DNA of 64,000 nt from Cytophagaceae bacterium. GTDB taxonomy: Bacteria; Bacteroidota; Bacteroidia; Flavobacteriales; Flavobacteriaceae. A model generated the notes under the pieces. That model had not been told where the DNA came from. It worked only from the letters and a program-made list of their open reading frames with translations, and did no database searches. The stretch lies in NCBI GenBank assembly GCA_002710685.1, contig PALD01000080.1:248001-312000 (forward strand), read 5' to 3'. Below, piece after piece: positions 55,003 through 64,000 of the stretch. Position numbers and translations under genes: made by a program. The first letter of the stretch is position 1, and each line of letters begins with the position of its first letter.

Positions 55003-56058
55003 TCACAAATCATTACGTTTTAGGGTAATCAGGGCAATTCTTCCATTACCGGCGGCATAAGCTTGATTTTCATCAACAAAGCGAATAGTAAAAAATCCTT
55101 CAGTAGATAAAGTTTTCCAGGTATCGCCGCCATCCTTGCTATAATCAATACCCGTAAAACCTATGGCAACGAGTTCGTTGCCATTTTTGTTGGGTACATA
55201 CTGCACACAACTTTTATATCCGGGAGCCTGGCCCTCTGCAACAAGTTGCCAGGTTTTTCCACCATCTATAGTCCTTGCTTTGTTTGCATGGGATCCCTCT
55301 GGATCTGTATAATCTCCACCAATCACAAAACCATTTTTATCGTCATAAAAATCAATACTATAGCCGCCTTGCGTTTCCTTGCCCTGCAACAGTGGAGTGT
55401 CCACCACTTCCCATGTCCTGCCCTTATCGGCAGTGTGAAAGACCCTTGACCTTATCCCCCCGGTGATGATCCAGGCATGGTTGCCCATGACCTCAACGTT
55501 TGTATTGCTCGCGGCAAAAGCTCCTTCGGTCGCTTCTGGAAGGACGGAGCAATCCAGCTTTTTCCAGGTGTTGCCCCCATCGCGGGTGATTATTATGGAT
55601 AGGCACCCACCTTGGGCATCCCCCATGGCAATACCTTCTTTATCATTCCAGAATTTCATTGAATCATAAAACACCTGCTCACCTTCTTCCTGATAGACGA
55701 GTTCCATTTTTCCTGTATCCCCCGTTTTGTACAACAATGCAGGATTTGCGATACTCAGCATAAAAAAATCTGTTGCGGTATGCGCCACCGCCCTAAATGA
55801 GGGTATAAGGCTGTCTTGCTGCTGCACTCTTGTGTTCCAGCTTTTAGATACTGGGTTGTACAGGCCAAATTTGCCATCGCTTCCCGCAAAGGCAAGGCTG
55901 CCATCATCCAGGATATCAATAGCGCGTATGCTTACAGAGTCTTCGTAGATAACCTCGATTTCCATAGATGCAACAGGACCACTGGCAACACTGGGCCCAG
56001 TAGTATTTTTACACCCCACAGCTACAAGTATCCATAAAAGCCCTACCACGTATCTCAT
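55003..56058 (-). CDS. BNR/YCF48-like beta-propeller lipoprotein
   Basis: 351 aa. Lipoprotein signal (WILVAVGCKNTTG, Cys at about 16). Repeats with the Asp-box pattern (SxDGGxTW) occur as TRDGGNTWKKL, ADKGRTWEVV, IDGGKTWQLV and KDGGDTWKTL, giving a six- to seven-bladed propeller. Similar proteins are called oxidoreductase or photosystem-stability-like, but no catalytic motif is seen. Its stop abuts the convergent sensor gene with no gap. Confidence 0.8.
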   Translation of the reverse strand: MRYVVGLLWILVAVGCKNTTGPSVASGPVASMEIEVIYEDSVSIRAIDILDDGSLAFAGSDGKFGLYNPVSKSWNTRVQQQDSLIPSFRAVAHTATDFFMLSIANPALLYKTGDTGKMELVYQEEGEQVFYDSMKFWNDKEGIAMGDAQGGCLSIIITRDGGNTWKKLDCSVLPEATEGAFAASNTNVEVMGNHAWIITGGIRSRVFHTADKGRTWEVVDTPLLQGKETQGGYSIDFYDDKNGFVIGGDYTDPEGSHANKARTIDGGKTWQLVAEGQAPGYKSCVQYVPNKNGNELVAIGFTGIDYSKDGGDTWKTLSTEGFFTIRFVDENQAYAAGNGRIALITLKRNDL

Positions 56059-56130
56059 TATTCTAATTTTTGGCTAAAATAAACCTAATGTTCCACAAAG
56101 CCTTACCTTTGCAGCCGTTAAAATCAAATT

Positions 56131-57339
56131 ATGCGCCTGCACCGTAACCTTGTATTTGCCGTTGTTGATGGTCTCCTCTCTATTTTTAACGAGGGAGAAT
56201 ATGCTGATAAGGTGATAGAAAAATTATTGAAACGCGATAAGCGATGGGGTTCAAGAGACCGCAGCTTTATAGCAGAGACCACGTATGATATCGTACGCTG
56301 GAAAAGGCTCTATGCAGAAATCGCCGAAGTCAAGGAACCCTTTGACCGCAAGGATATCTGGAGGTTGTTTGCCGTATGGGCCACACTGCGAGGCATTAAA
56401 TTGCCAGACTGGCCCCAGATAGAACAAACCCCCACAAGACGCATAAAAGGGAGGTTTGACGAATTGTCAAACACGAGGAAATTTCGCGAAAGCGTGCCCG
56501 ACTGGATGGATGAACTGGGCGAAAGGGAACTGGGCAAAAAATGGGATGCAGAAATCGCGGCCCTCAATACAATAGCACCCGTCGTGCTGCGCGTCAATAC
56601 GCTTAAAGCGAAAGTATCCCAAGTACAATCAGAACTTAAGGAAGCTGGTTTTTTTACCGCGGAAATCAAGGGATATCCAGATGCGCTCCAACTGGAAGAA
56701 CGTGGCAATGTCTTCTTGACCGAAGCTTTTAAGATGGGGCACTTTGAGGTCCAGGATGCTTCCTCTCAACTCGTGGCTCCCTTTCTGGATGTTAAACCCG
56801 GGATGCGCGTGGTGGATACCTGTGCAGGTGCTGGGGGAAAAGCCCTACACCTCGCAGCCCTGATGGAAAACAAGGGCCAGCTGATTGCCCTGGACATCTA
56901 TGGCAACAAGCTCAAGGAACTTAAACGCCGTGCCAGGCGTGCCGGTGCATTTAATATTGAGCCCCGCACAATTGATTCAACAAAGGTCATCAAGAAGCTC
57001 AAGGCCTCTGCTGACCGTGTCCTGATTGATGCCCCCTGCTCTGGGCTGGGCGTGTTGAGCCGCAACCCAGATGCCAAGTGGAAACTGGAACCTGAATTTT
57101 TGGAAAGGATCAAGAACACCCAGCAGGATATACTGCAAGACTATGCCTCAATTGTAAAAAAAGGCGGAAAAATGGTGTATGCAACCTGCTCCATCCTACC
57201 TTCTGAAAATCAACAGCAAGTTGATTTTTTCCTTGCATCAGAGGCTGGCAGGGAGTTTAAAAAAACAAATGAAAAAATAGTGCTTTCCAGTGAATCTGGA
57301 TATGATGGATTCTATATGGCGCTGTTAGAAAAAAATTAA
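56131..57339 (+). CDS. RsmB/NOP-family rRNA cytosine-5 methyltransferase
   Basis: 402 aa. N-terminal RNA-binding part (about 1-150), then the SAM domain with VDTCAGAGGKALHLA, DAPCSGLGVLSRNPDAKW (TRM4-type PC motif) and the catalytic YATCSILPSENQQQV. It methylates cytosine-5 in rRNA (or tRNA). A -7 box TACCTTTG lies at 56104-56111. A partial palindrome copy is at 56482-56494 (encoding FRES). Confidence 0.9.
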   Translation: MRLHRNLVFAVVDGLLSIFNEGEYADKVIEKLLKRDKRWGSRDRSFIAETTYDIVRWKRLYAEIAEVKEPFDRKDIWRLFAVWATLRGIKLPDWPQIEQTPTRRIKGRFDELSNTRKFRESVPDWMDELGERELGKKWDAEIAALNTIAPVVLRVNTLKAKVSQVQSELKEAGFFTAEIKGYPDALQLEERGNVFLTEAFKMGHFEVQDASSQLVAPFLDVKPGMRVVDTCAGAGGKALHLAALMENKGQLIALDIYGNKLKELKRRARRAGAFNIEPRTIDSTKVIKKLKASADRVLIDAPCSGLGVLSRNPDAKWKLEPEFLERIKNTQQDILQDYASIVKKGGKMVYATCSILPSENQQQVDFFLASEAGREFKKTNEKIVLSSESGYDGFYMALLEKN

Positions 57340-57348
57340 GATCAGGAG

Positions 57349-58389
57349 ATGAAAAAAACTACGTTACTGCTTCTCTTCATTTTTTTGGCGCAAGCCATAT
57401 ATGCACAACAGCCTTATTATGATGATGTTGACCTGACCAAAACAGGTCTTGCCCTGAGGGATGAACTGGCACAAAAAATCATTGAAACCCACACAAACCT
57501 ACTGGAATATTCCCCTGGAGTCTGGGAGGCCAGCCGCATTACAGACGTGGACCCTAATGACAATTCAAAAGTCCTGCTCTTATATGGTTATGAAAATGGG
57601 ACTGATAGCGATGTCACCAATGACCTCAACCGGGATAAATATCAAAATGGAGGCCAAGTAGGTGACTGGAACCGTGAACACACCTACCCAAAATCACTGG
57701 GAAACCCCAACCTGGGAGAAAGCGGGCCAGGAAGTGATGCCCACCACCTGAGGCCCACAGACGTTCAACGTAACGGTGCCCGGGGCAACAGGAAGTTTGC
57801 TGCCGGAAGTGGCAATTCTGGTACCGTGGGCGAAAACTGGTATCCCGGTGATGCGTGGAAGGGAGACGTGGCCCGCATGCTCATGTACATGTACCTGCAC
57901 TATGGTGAGCGTTGCCTGCCCAGCAATGTGATCGTGGGGTCAACTAACGGTACAGACGGCAATATGATAGACCTATTGCTTCAATGGAATGCAGAAGATC
58001 CCGTAAGTGCCGTCGAGGACCAGCGCAATGCCTACCACGACAGTGATGGTCAATATGCACAGGGAAACCGTAATCCATTTATAGATAATCCCTATCTAGC
58101 AACAGCAATATGGGGTGGTCCAGAAGCTGAGGACCGCTGGGGCACGCTAGGTATCGCTTCCGCGAAAGCGAACCAGTTCAAGATATACCCCAACCCTGCG
58201 CACAACACGGTGAATGTAAGTTCCACCCTTCCCGTTGAAGAAATAAGGCTGTATGATATCTCCGGAAGATTACTGGAAACCTATCATCATGAAAAATCCA
58301 TTGACGTTTCAACCCTGCACCAGGGCGTTTATGTTCTTGATATCCAAAACAAAAATAGCAATGAGGTGCATAAGCTGATGGTACGGTAA
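57349..58389 (+). CDS. Secreted endonuclease I with T9SS sorting domain
   Basis: 346 aa. Signal peptide (1-19, ending IYAQQ). Endonuclease I domain (about 25-260) with the WNREHTYPKSLG and SDAHHLRPTDVQRNGARGNRKF motifs (HNH-like catalytic His and Asn). C-terminal type A sorting domain (about 270-346) with FKIYPNPAHNTVNV and a final Lys/Arg-rich segment, so exported by the type IX system. Likely degrades extracellular DNA for nucleotides or phosphate. Palindrome copy at 58155-58170 in the linker between the nuclease and the sorting domain. Confidence 0.92.
   Translation: MKKTTLLLLFIFLAQAIYAQQPYYDDVDLTKTGLALRDELAQKIIETHTNLLEYSPGVWEASRITDVDPNDNSKVLLLYGYENGTDSDVTNDLNRDKYQNGGQVGDWNREHTYPKSLGNPNLGESGPGSDAHHLRPTDVQRNGARGNRKFAAGSGNSGTVGENWYPGDAWKGDVARMLMYMYLHYGERCLPSNVIVGSTNGTDGNMIDLLLQWNAEDPVSAVEDQRNAYHDSDGQYAQGNRNPFIDNPYLATAIWGGPEAEDRWGTLGIASAKANQFKIYPNPAHNTVNVSSTLPVEEIRLYDISGRLLETYHHEKSIDVSTLHQGVYVLDIQNKNSNEVHKLMVR
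58155..58170. repeat. Palindrome family copy in the endonuclease gene
   Basis: CGCTTCCGCGAAAGCG, one mismatched pair, read as ASAKA in the linker between domains. Confidence 0.7.
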
Positions 58390-58410
58390 TCCTCTCTGCC
58401 ATAAATAATA

Positions 58411-58444
58411 AAAAAGGGCCCGAATTGATTCAGGCCCTTTTTTT
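58411..58444. terminator. Intrinsic terminator after the endonuclease gene
   Basis: Stem AAAAAGGGCC (58411-58420) with GGCCCTTTTT (58433-58442), 12-nt loop, T tract. It serves the + strand gene and, given the A tract on the other side, perhaps also the convergent M14 gene. Confidence 0.9.
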
Positions 58445-58457
58445 GTGAGTTTGTTTT

Positions 58458-58474
58458 TTTGGCTTAAAGCCAAA
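58458..58474. repeat. Palindromic 17-mer TTTGGCTTAAAGCCAAA, copy 3
   Basis: Lies 14 bp after the terminator and 3 bp before the stop of the convergent M14 gene. Confidence 0.85.
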
Positions 58475-58476
58475 CA

Positions 58477-61092
58477 TTATTCTGACGCACCTTCATAGAT
58501 AGCATTAAAGATCAACTTATAGGTACCTCGTGGCTGCGCCCTGAATTGAGGCCTAAAAGCAAATAGGATCGTGGAACCCTCACCATAATCAACCTTTACC
58601 ATGGCTGGTTTTCTAGCGATATACCTATCCTCCCCCATGGCCCAGCCACTCATCAAGAGGTCCACTGGCGCATAGGTGGCAACCACCTCAACGTGGGGTG
58701 CGGGGGCATCTTTAATGCTTTCTGTACCCCCCTCACCAGATTTGCGCTGCTTATCTATGGTAAATGCCCTGCTGCGGTTAAACGATACCGCCACGGTATC
58801 CTGCATGCCATACGCCAATGGATGGGTAGTATCTATACCTGTCCTTATCAATGAACCAGGTATAAAAAAGTCCTTGCTATCTGCACCTTCCACGGCATCA
58901 CGCAACGGCAGGCCAAATTGCTCTATGACAAAATCACTAGCTTCATCAAAGGCTATGAGCGTGCCACCACCCTCTACATAATCGCTTAGCGCCAGTGTAC
59001 CCTTTAAGCCCAGCCCACCGGTAAACTGTACTGGCATGCTCAACTCACTATACCCATGCAGGATAGATGCCTTGCCCTGGGAGGGTATAATGATCGCGTC
59101 ATACTGTGATAGATCTTTGGTTTTTATATCTGTGTCATGCAAGGTATCTGTTGCAAAGGCATATTCATCCATGACAAAGCGCGTCCAGCCTTCATCCATA
59201 TTAGCTGCCCAGGATTTATACAGGCCTACTTTGGGCAGGTGGATTTTTCTTAATTCTACATCTGGCTTAGATGCCAAACCTACGAATGACAATCCATAGG
59301 CTTTTGCCAGGGAATCCAAAGTTTCCCTATCACCGGTCACGATATAGGACCCAGCAGGAAAATTTTTGCCTTGAGCGTTAAAAGCCGCCGTACTCCTATA
59401 GGCAGTTCCGCCTGCTTTTAAGACCTTGTTAGTTACCGCCACCGAAGCATTTGTGTTGACATTAAGGGCATAGCCAAATGAGCCGTTATTATCAACCTCG
59501 CCGTCAGCGTAGGTATCTTGCCCTGTTACTTTTTTTGTAGCGACTTTAAAGGAGGATGCAATCTTGTCAACTGCCACACCCATCTGCATGGGCAATGTCC
59601 AGCCAGCCAAATCGTATGGAGTGTCCGGAGGACCTCCCGGATACTGAAAACGGGTGGGGTAATCCTGTTTTTCCATGAGGTCCAGCAGATATGGTCTGAA
59701 TGCCTGGGCGGTATAAATCACGTACGAGCCTTTATCATATTTTTTACCCTCTACGGTAAAATCACGGGTTGCCTTTTCTATCTCAATCCCTCCCCTTAGC
59801 AGTACATTCACCAGGTTTACCGCTTCAAAAGAATCCCATTGCTCTTTTGGGATTATATATGCAAATAAATTGCCTGTCCCGCCCTTTTCAATGGCAGACT
59901 GTCCCATTTTATATATATTATACAGGTAGTTGCTCTTGCGGTCTGCGGCAAGGTCCAGGGTGGCCCAGGTAGCGGTCAACATATAATCTACGGCATCCCT
60001 AAAGTGTGATTCACCACCCTTCCAAGGGTCTGGGTACATAATATCTGTCCCGTCTGTAGGGGTTGTTCCCGCAACCATTTTGGGCAGTTTTTTGGGGTCA
60101 TAAAACCTGGGCGTGGGCGTGGTGTGGCCGGTCTCGGTGAGTATACCTATCATATTGTGATAATAGGGCACCGTGCGCCCCCCCCCATTCCAGAACATGG
60201 TGTAGAAATTATCTGCGATGGCGCCGGGCATGTTTTCAAGAGAAAAACGCTTTGACATGGCCGATCCCACTTCACTTACCCCGGCGGTCACGGCGGGGTG
60301 TATTTTTGGGTTTACCGGGTCTGCATAGGGCGGAATGGAAATCTTGGTCCACGCCGGAGATGATTGATGGTGGTTATACACAATCTGTGGATACCACTCA
60401 TTATATAGGATTTTTGTCACGTTATAGGTTTCCGGCTGGGTATTCATAAACCAATCCCGGTTATTATCGTGGCCCATGTAATAGTGGTATAAAATAGGTG
60501 GTCGCGATGTTTCATAGGCCGTGCCCATATTCTTGCGGTACCAGTCAACCACAATATCAAGGCCATCAGGGTTCATGACGGGCATCAAGAGGGTGATTAC
60601 ATTTTCCCTTATTTTTTGCATTTCGGGAGTTTCAGATGTAGCGAGGGTATATGCAAGTTCAGAGGTCATCTGGCCATGAGCCAACTCTGTAGAGTGCATC
60701 CCACCATCTATCCAAACTACTGCCTTACCTTCTTGTGAAAGCTTTGCCGCTTCAGCATCGCTTACTTGAACCCGGGCAAGCTTTGTGCTGATATCCTTCC
60801 ATTTATCCAGTTGTTCTAGGTTTTCTTTAGTGGATATAAACAGTAGGTACATCTTTCTTCCCAATACGGTTTCGCCTATCTCTATTTTTTTAACCCGACT
60901 TGAAGCTGCATCCAATCTGGATAGATAATCTTCTATCTGGGCATAGTCAGCAAGCTTGTAATCATCTCCTACCCTAAAGCCATAAACATCTTTAGGAGAA
61001 GGTACTTTTTGAGCCGTCATTAATGCAATGCAGCATGTGGACATCAGTGCCATTAGCATCAATGTCCTGAGGTTAGAAGTTGTAAAAATCAT
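58477..61092 (-). CDS. M14-family zinc carboxypeptidase-like exported protein
   Basis: 871 aa from the ATG at 61092 (MIFTTSNLRTLML); a longer start adds 20 residues not needed. Signal peptide (about 1-28, ending MTAQK). M14 domain (about 30-370) with zinc-site WIDGGMHSTELAHGQM (HxxE) and NPDGLDIV. The C-terminal half (about 450-871) has a glutamine-amidotransferase-like fold with IIIPSQGKASIL, as in large flavobacterial M14 proteins. Substrate peptides unknown; periplasmic or secreted. It is 64 bp downstream of the sortilin-like gene on the same strand. Confidence 0.85.
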   Translation of the reverse strand: MIFTTSNLRTLMLMALMSTCCIALMTAQKVPSPKDVYGFRVGDDYKLADYAQIEDYLSRLDAASSRVKKIEIGETVLGRKMYLLFISTKENLEQLDKWKDISTKLARVQVSDAEAAKLSQEGKAVVWIDGGMHSTELAHGQMTSELAYTLATSETPEMQKIRENVITLLMPVMNPDGLDIVVDWYRKNMGTAYETSRPPILYHYYMGHDNNRDWFMNTQPETYNVTKILYNEWYPQIVYNHHQSSPAWTKISIPPYADPVNPKIHPAVTAGVSEVGSAMSKRFSLENMPGAIADNFYTMFWNGGGRTVPYYHNMIGILTETGHTTPTPRFYDPKKLPKMVAGTTPTDGTDIMYPDPWKGGESHFRDAVDYMLTATWATLDLAADRKSNYLYNIYKMGQSAIEKGGTGNLFAYIIPKEQWDSFEAVNLVNVLLRGGIEIEKATRDFTVEGKKYDKGSYVIYTAQAFRPYLLDLMEKQDYPTRFQYPGGPPDTPYDLAGWTLPMQMGVAVDKIASSFKVATKKVTGQDTYADGEVDNNGSFGYALNVNTNASVAVTNKVLKAGGTAYRSTAAFNAQGKNFPAGSYIVTGDRETLDSLAKAYGLSFVGLASKPDVELRKIHLPKVGLYKSWAANMDEGWTRFVMDEYAFATDTLHDTDIKTKDLSQYDAIIIPSQGKASILHGYSELSMPVQFTGGLGLKGTLALSDYVEGGGTLIAFDEASDFVIEQFGLPLRDAVEGADSKDFFIPGSLIRTGIDTTHPLAYGMQDTVAVSFNRSRAFTIDKQRKSGEGGTESIKDAPAPHVEVVATYAPVDLLMSGWAMGEDRYIARKPAMVKVDYGEGSTILFAFRPQFRAQPRGTYKLIFNAIYEGASE

Positions 61093-61156
61093 CTTGTTGG
61101 TTATAGTTTGATTGAAAATTAGCATTAAAAGAATAAAAACAAAAATCTGCACCTGT

Positions 61157-64000
61157 TTAGAGCTTTACTTCCTGTTTAAGTGCATTGAACTGTTTCAAGA
61201 GTTCTTGATAACGGTTTACTTCTTCTTGCCCAGGTTGTTTATCTGCACCGCCCAAAATAGTATTGAGATAGGAAATTTGAGAAACCATGACATTTGCGGG
61301 ATAGGCTCCTTCATCGTTTTTGAGCTTTTTTAGCGCAAGCTGAAGTTGCTCTAGCTGCGCCGCGTTACCTTTACTTTTTTCAAGCTCCTCTATTTTTTGT
61401 TCAACCTGGTCTTGCAACATTCTTGCTTGCGACAATAGGTCAATGACCTTGAATTGCAACTGTTGCTGCGCTGCGATATTTGCCAGGGTAACACCTTCTT
61501 CTTCCAGCCTGGGGTCTACCACTATTTCAAAAGGTTTTTCCAGGGTTGTATCGCCTGCTGTGAGCCTGGCAATGTATTTTCCGGGAGGGACAATGGGCCC
61601 ATTTTTAAACCTCCTGTTCTCGTTCTTGTCCCAGGCTCCCTTTTGTTGCATATCCCATTGAAAACGGTTAAGTCCTTTTTTTGTGGGCAGCTTATTGTCA
61701 ATGTATACAAAGGTTATGCTGAGCGACATGTCATCTACCTTCTCAGTGGCTGACTTCAACAACGTGGAGTCGCTCACGATCTTGGTGATTTCCCTGCCAT
61801 CAACTGATAGGACCTCCAGGCTCACCCCTTCTTTTTTAAAATCCTTTGGCAAGTAATAATCCAGGGTAACGCTCGTCCCTGGATAATGTGGATAATCACT
61901 TCCCCAGCGCGGTGTGTGGTATCTCATGGTGTTCCCGGGCGTGAACAGCACGGGAGCATCCCCCAACTTCGTGATGTGTTCATCCTGCAATGCAGCAATG
62001 TCATCCAAAATCCAGAAACCGCGCCCCATGGTACTCAAAATCAAATCTCCACGAAAGAGAACAATATCCGTAACAGGGGTTATGGGCAGGTTTTGTTGAA
62101 ATTTTTTCCAGTTTGCACCGTCATCAAAGGATATGAACATGCCATACTCGGTACCGCCATACAGCAGGCCTTGCCTGTCCGGATCTTCCCGCAGCACCCG
62201 TGTGACATGATCTTCGGGGATACCGCTGGATGCCGTGGATAATAATGTCCAGCTTTTGCCCAGATCTTCTGTCTTGTAAAAATAAGGTGTGGGATCCCCC
62301 AAAAGATGCCGGTCAACCGCGATATACGCTTTTGCAGGGTCAAATGGGCTTGGCTCTATTGATTTAACACGGCCGCCACCGGGCAATTTTGCAGGTGTCA
62401 CGTTTTTCCAGGTTTTACCTCCATCCTGGGTTACGGAAACAACCCCATCATTTGATCCTGTCCAGATGACACCTTGCTTGATTTTTGATTCCCTGATGGA
62501 ATACAGTGTGCTATAATATTCTTCTCCCGTGATATCCCGTGTGATGGGCTGTCCAGAAATCACCTGTTTGTCAGGTTCATTTGCCGTTAAGTCTGGGGAG
62601 ATGGTCTCCCAGTTGATCCCCCCATTACTTGTTTTATGTAAATACTGTGACCCCATATACACCACTTCTGGATCAAATGGAGATACGGCAATGGGGGCCA
62701 CACGCTGAAATTTATATTTTAAATCCTTTGGGTTTGCTCCATAGATATTGCTAGCTCCTATGGAATATTCCCGGCTCAGACCGGTCTTCTTGTTATAAAC
62801 ACTAAACCTTCCCTTACAATTATTATATACCATATAATGATTACCGGGCATGGGGATTACGGGGCCTGTCTCACAGCCACCCACACTCATCATGATGCTA
62901 CCATTGGCCGGTGATGATGCTTGTGGTGCCTTGCTGGGTATTGCGATTGTCGTGTTGTCCTGCTGGGCACCATACACCCAGTAAGGATATTGATCATCAA
63001 CCGCTACTTGGTAAATTTCGGCAGTGGGTTGATTGTATTGCGTTGACCAGGTTTTGCCACCATTATGTGAAATATTTGCCCCTCCGTCGTTGCATTGAAT
63101 GAGCAGGTCAGGGTTATTTGGATTCATCCAAATATCATGGTTGTCCCCATGCGGAACAGACATGCGCTCCCAGGTTTTACCACCGTCAACTGATTTTATC
63201 AAGGGGTTTGCATTAGAATAGATGATATCTGGATTTGTGGGGTCCAGCTCAATATTTGTGTAGTAAAACGGGCGGTTTACGAGACGCTCGTCATTGGAGA
63301 CCTGCTTAAAGGATTTCCCTTGATCTACAGATTTATAAAGTCCGCCTTCTTTTTCGGGGGCCTCGATGACCGCATATAAAATCCTGGAATCTACCGCAGA
63401 AACGGCAAGGTCAATCTTACCTATCAACCCTTGTGGCAGGCCTTTTCCCAGCTTAACCCAATCTTTACCACCATTAACCGACTTGTATATTCCCCCTTCA
63501 CTGTTCTTGCCGCCAGAGTTGATGGTCCATGGCGTGCGTCTTGCTTTCCATGCCGCGGCATAGACCACATTGGGATTTCCTGGTAACAGTACAAGATCGG
63601 CAAAGCCGGTTTCGTTTGAAACGAAAAGAACTTTTTCCCAGGTCAACCCGCCATCAACGGTCTTGTATATCCCACGTTCTTCATTGGCCTTAAATGCATT
63701 TCCTATCGCGGCGACCCAAACGATATTGTTGTTTGTGGGGTCAATCTCCACGGCACCTATTTGCCCTGTGTTCTCCAGGCCGATGTGCTTCCAGGTTTTA
63801 CCCGCGTCAATGGATTTATACATCCCTTTGCCCTCAATGATATTACTGCGTATGCCGTCAGAACCCGTGCCCACATAGACAATGTTAGGGTCATTGACAG
63901 CAACCCCCATGGCGCCGATAGATGGTGTTTTGAAGAAACCATCAGATACGTTGTTCCAGGAAGTACCATAATCATCTGTTTTCCATACACCGCCACCAGA
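61157..64000 (-). CDS. Sortilin/VPS10-like BNR-repeat protein, N-terminus beyond window
   Basis: At least 947 aa; the frame runs open to the window end (first residues seen SGGGVWKTDDYGTSWNNVSD). Many Asp-box repeats, such as IDAGKTWKHIGL, VDGGLTWEKVLF, VNGGKDWVKLGKGLP and QDGGKTWKNVTPA, form one or two large beta-propellers of the glycosyl hydrolase/VPS10 type (residues up to about 620 of the visible part). A beta-rich domain follows (about 650-840), then a C-terminal coiled coil (about 840-947). Catalytic function unproven; commonly labelled glycosyl hydrolase. Probably exported. Confidence 0.8.
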   Translation of the reverse strand, partial: SGGGVWKTDDYGTSWNNVSDGFFKTPSIGAMGVAVNDPNIVYVGTGSDGIRSNIIEGKGMYKSIDAGKTWKHIGLENTGQIGAVEIDPTNNNIVWVAAIGNAFKANEERGIYKTVDGGLTWEKVLFVSNETGFADLVLLPGNPNVVYAAAWKARRTPWTINSGGKNSEGGIYKSVNGGKDWVKLGKGLPQGLIGKIDLAVSAVDSRILYAVIEAPEKEGGLYKSVDQGKSFKQVSNDERLVNRPFYYTNIELDPTNPDIIYSNANPLIKSVDGGKTWERMSVPHGDNHDIWMNPNNPDLLIQCNDGGANISHNGGKTWSTQYNQPTAEIYQVAVDDQYPYWVYGAQQDNTTIAIPSKAPQASSPANGSIMMSVGGCETGPVIPMPGNHYMVYNNCKGRFSVYNKKTGLSREYSIGASNIYGANPKDLKYKFQRVAPIAVSPFDPEVVYMGSQYLHKTSNGGINWETISPDLTANEPDKQVISGQPITRDITGEEYYSTLYSIRESKIKQGVIWTGSNDGVVSVTQDGGKTWKNVTPAKLPGGGRVKSIEPSPFDPAKAYIAVDRHLLGDPTPYFYKTEDLGKSWTLLSTASSGIPEDHVTRVLREDPDRQGLLYGGTEYGMFISFDDGANWKKFQQNLPITPVTDIVLFRGDLILSTMGRGFWILDDIAALQDEHITKLGDAPVLFTPGNTMRYHTPRWGSDYPHYPGTSVTLDYYLPKDFKKEGVSLEVLSVDGREITKIVSDSTLLKSATEKVDDMSLSITFVYIDNKLPTKKGLNRFQWDMQQKGAWDKNENRRFKNGPIVPPGKYIARLTAGDTTLEKPFEIVVDPRLEEEGVTLANIAAQQQLQFKVIDLLSQARMLQDQVEQKIEELEKSKGNAAQLEQLQLALKKLKNDEGAYPANVMVSQISYLNTILGGADKQPGQEEVNRYQELLKQFNALKQEVKL

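Overview
This 64-kb window looks like the chromosome of a marine-type member of the Flavobacteriia (Bacteroidota). Reasons: SusC/SusD-type outer-membrane pairs, a DUF4249 partner lipoprotein, a type IX secretion (T9SS) C-terminal domain, DUF4199 and DUF6095 proteins, monomeric NADP-isocitrate dehydrogenase, the absence of strong Shine-Dalgarno sites, and promoters with the Bacteroidota -7 box TAnnTTTG. About 57 protein genes can be supported. I saw no tRNA, rRNA, IS element, prophage or CRISPR array.

Layout. (a) 1-2010: tail of a RelE/ParE-type toxin, then rmuC and a small membrane protein. (b) 2063-15166: an amino-sugar utilisation locus. Seven genes on the minus strand after the receptor encode NagA, a sodium/solute symporter, a GH20 hexosaminidase, NagB, a GH16-like lipoprotein, a FAS1/DNRLRE/CSPG lipoprotein and SusD, led by SusC; a divergent LacI-type regulator completes it. 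A perfect 20-bp LacI operator covers the -33 element of the susC promoter. The locus is flanked by near-identical direct repeats, and the right one contains a diverged fragment of the gene that sits at the left edge, so the locus looks inserted. (c) 15264-28084: housekeeping genes: LOG-type phosphoribohydrolase, prmC, GNAT, ribD, a MscS-type channel, udk, FtsB/DivIC, methylmalonyl-CoA mutase subunits, SDR, HAD, EamA, YigZ and a thioesterase. (d) 28286-34288: dnaA, a tyrosine phosphatase, an RsmI-like methylase, a lysozyme-like protein, and an overlapping dapF-GNAT-mltG operon. (e) 34424-40364: HtrA/DegP protease, an AsmA/DUF748-like protein, a coiled-coil protein, trmD, rplS and an outer-membrane barrel fused to a PagL-like lipid A deacylase. 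(f) 40365-41035: a gene-free stretch carrying a strongly structured candidate non-coding RNA that ends in a terminator. (g) 41036-49655: monomeric icd, a TonB receptor/DUF4249 pair, murQ, DUF6095, rpmE (type B), DUF4199 and a GT2 glycosyltransferase. (h) 49787-64000: phosphosugar mutase, an MsbA-like ABC exporter, an ECF sigma module, a BNR lipoprotein, an RsmB/NOP methyltransferase, a T9SS-secreted endonuclease I, an M14 peptidase and a sortilin/BNR-repeat protein cut by the window end.

Beyond the genes, three things stand out. First, the duplicated junction around the amino-sugar locus. Second, the multi-stem RNA at about 40692-40865. Third, a family of 14-17-bp palindromes related to CGCTTTCGCGAAAGCG scattered through many unrelated genes in different reading frames, together with a separate 17-mer (TTTGGCTTAAAGCCAAA) that sits beside intrinsic terminators.
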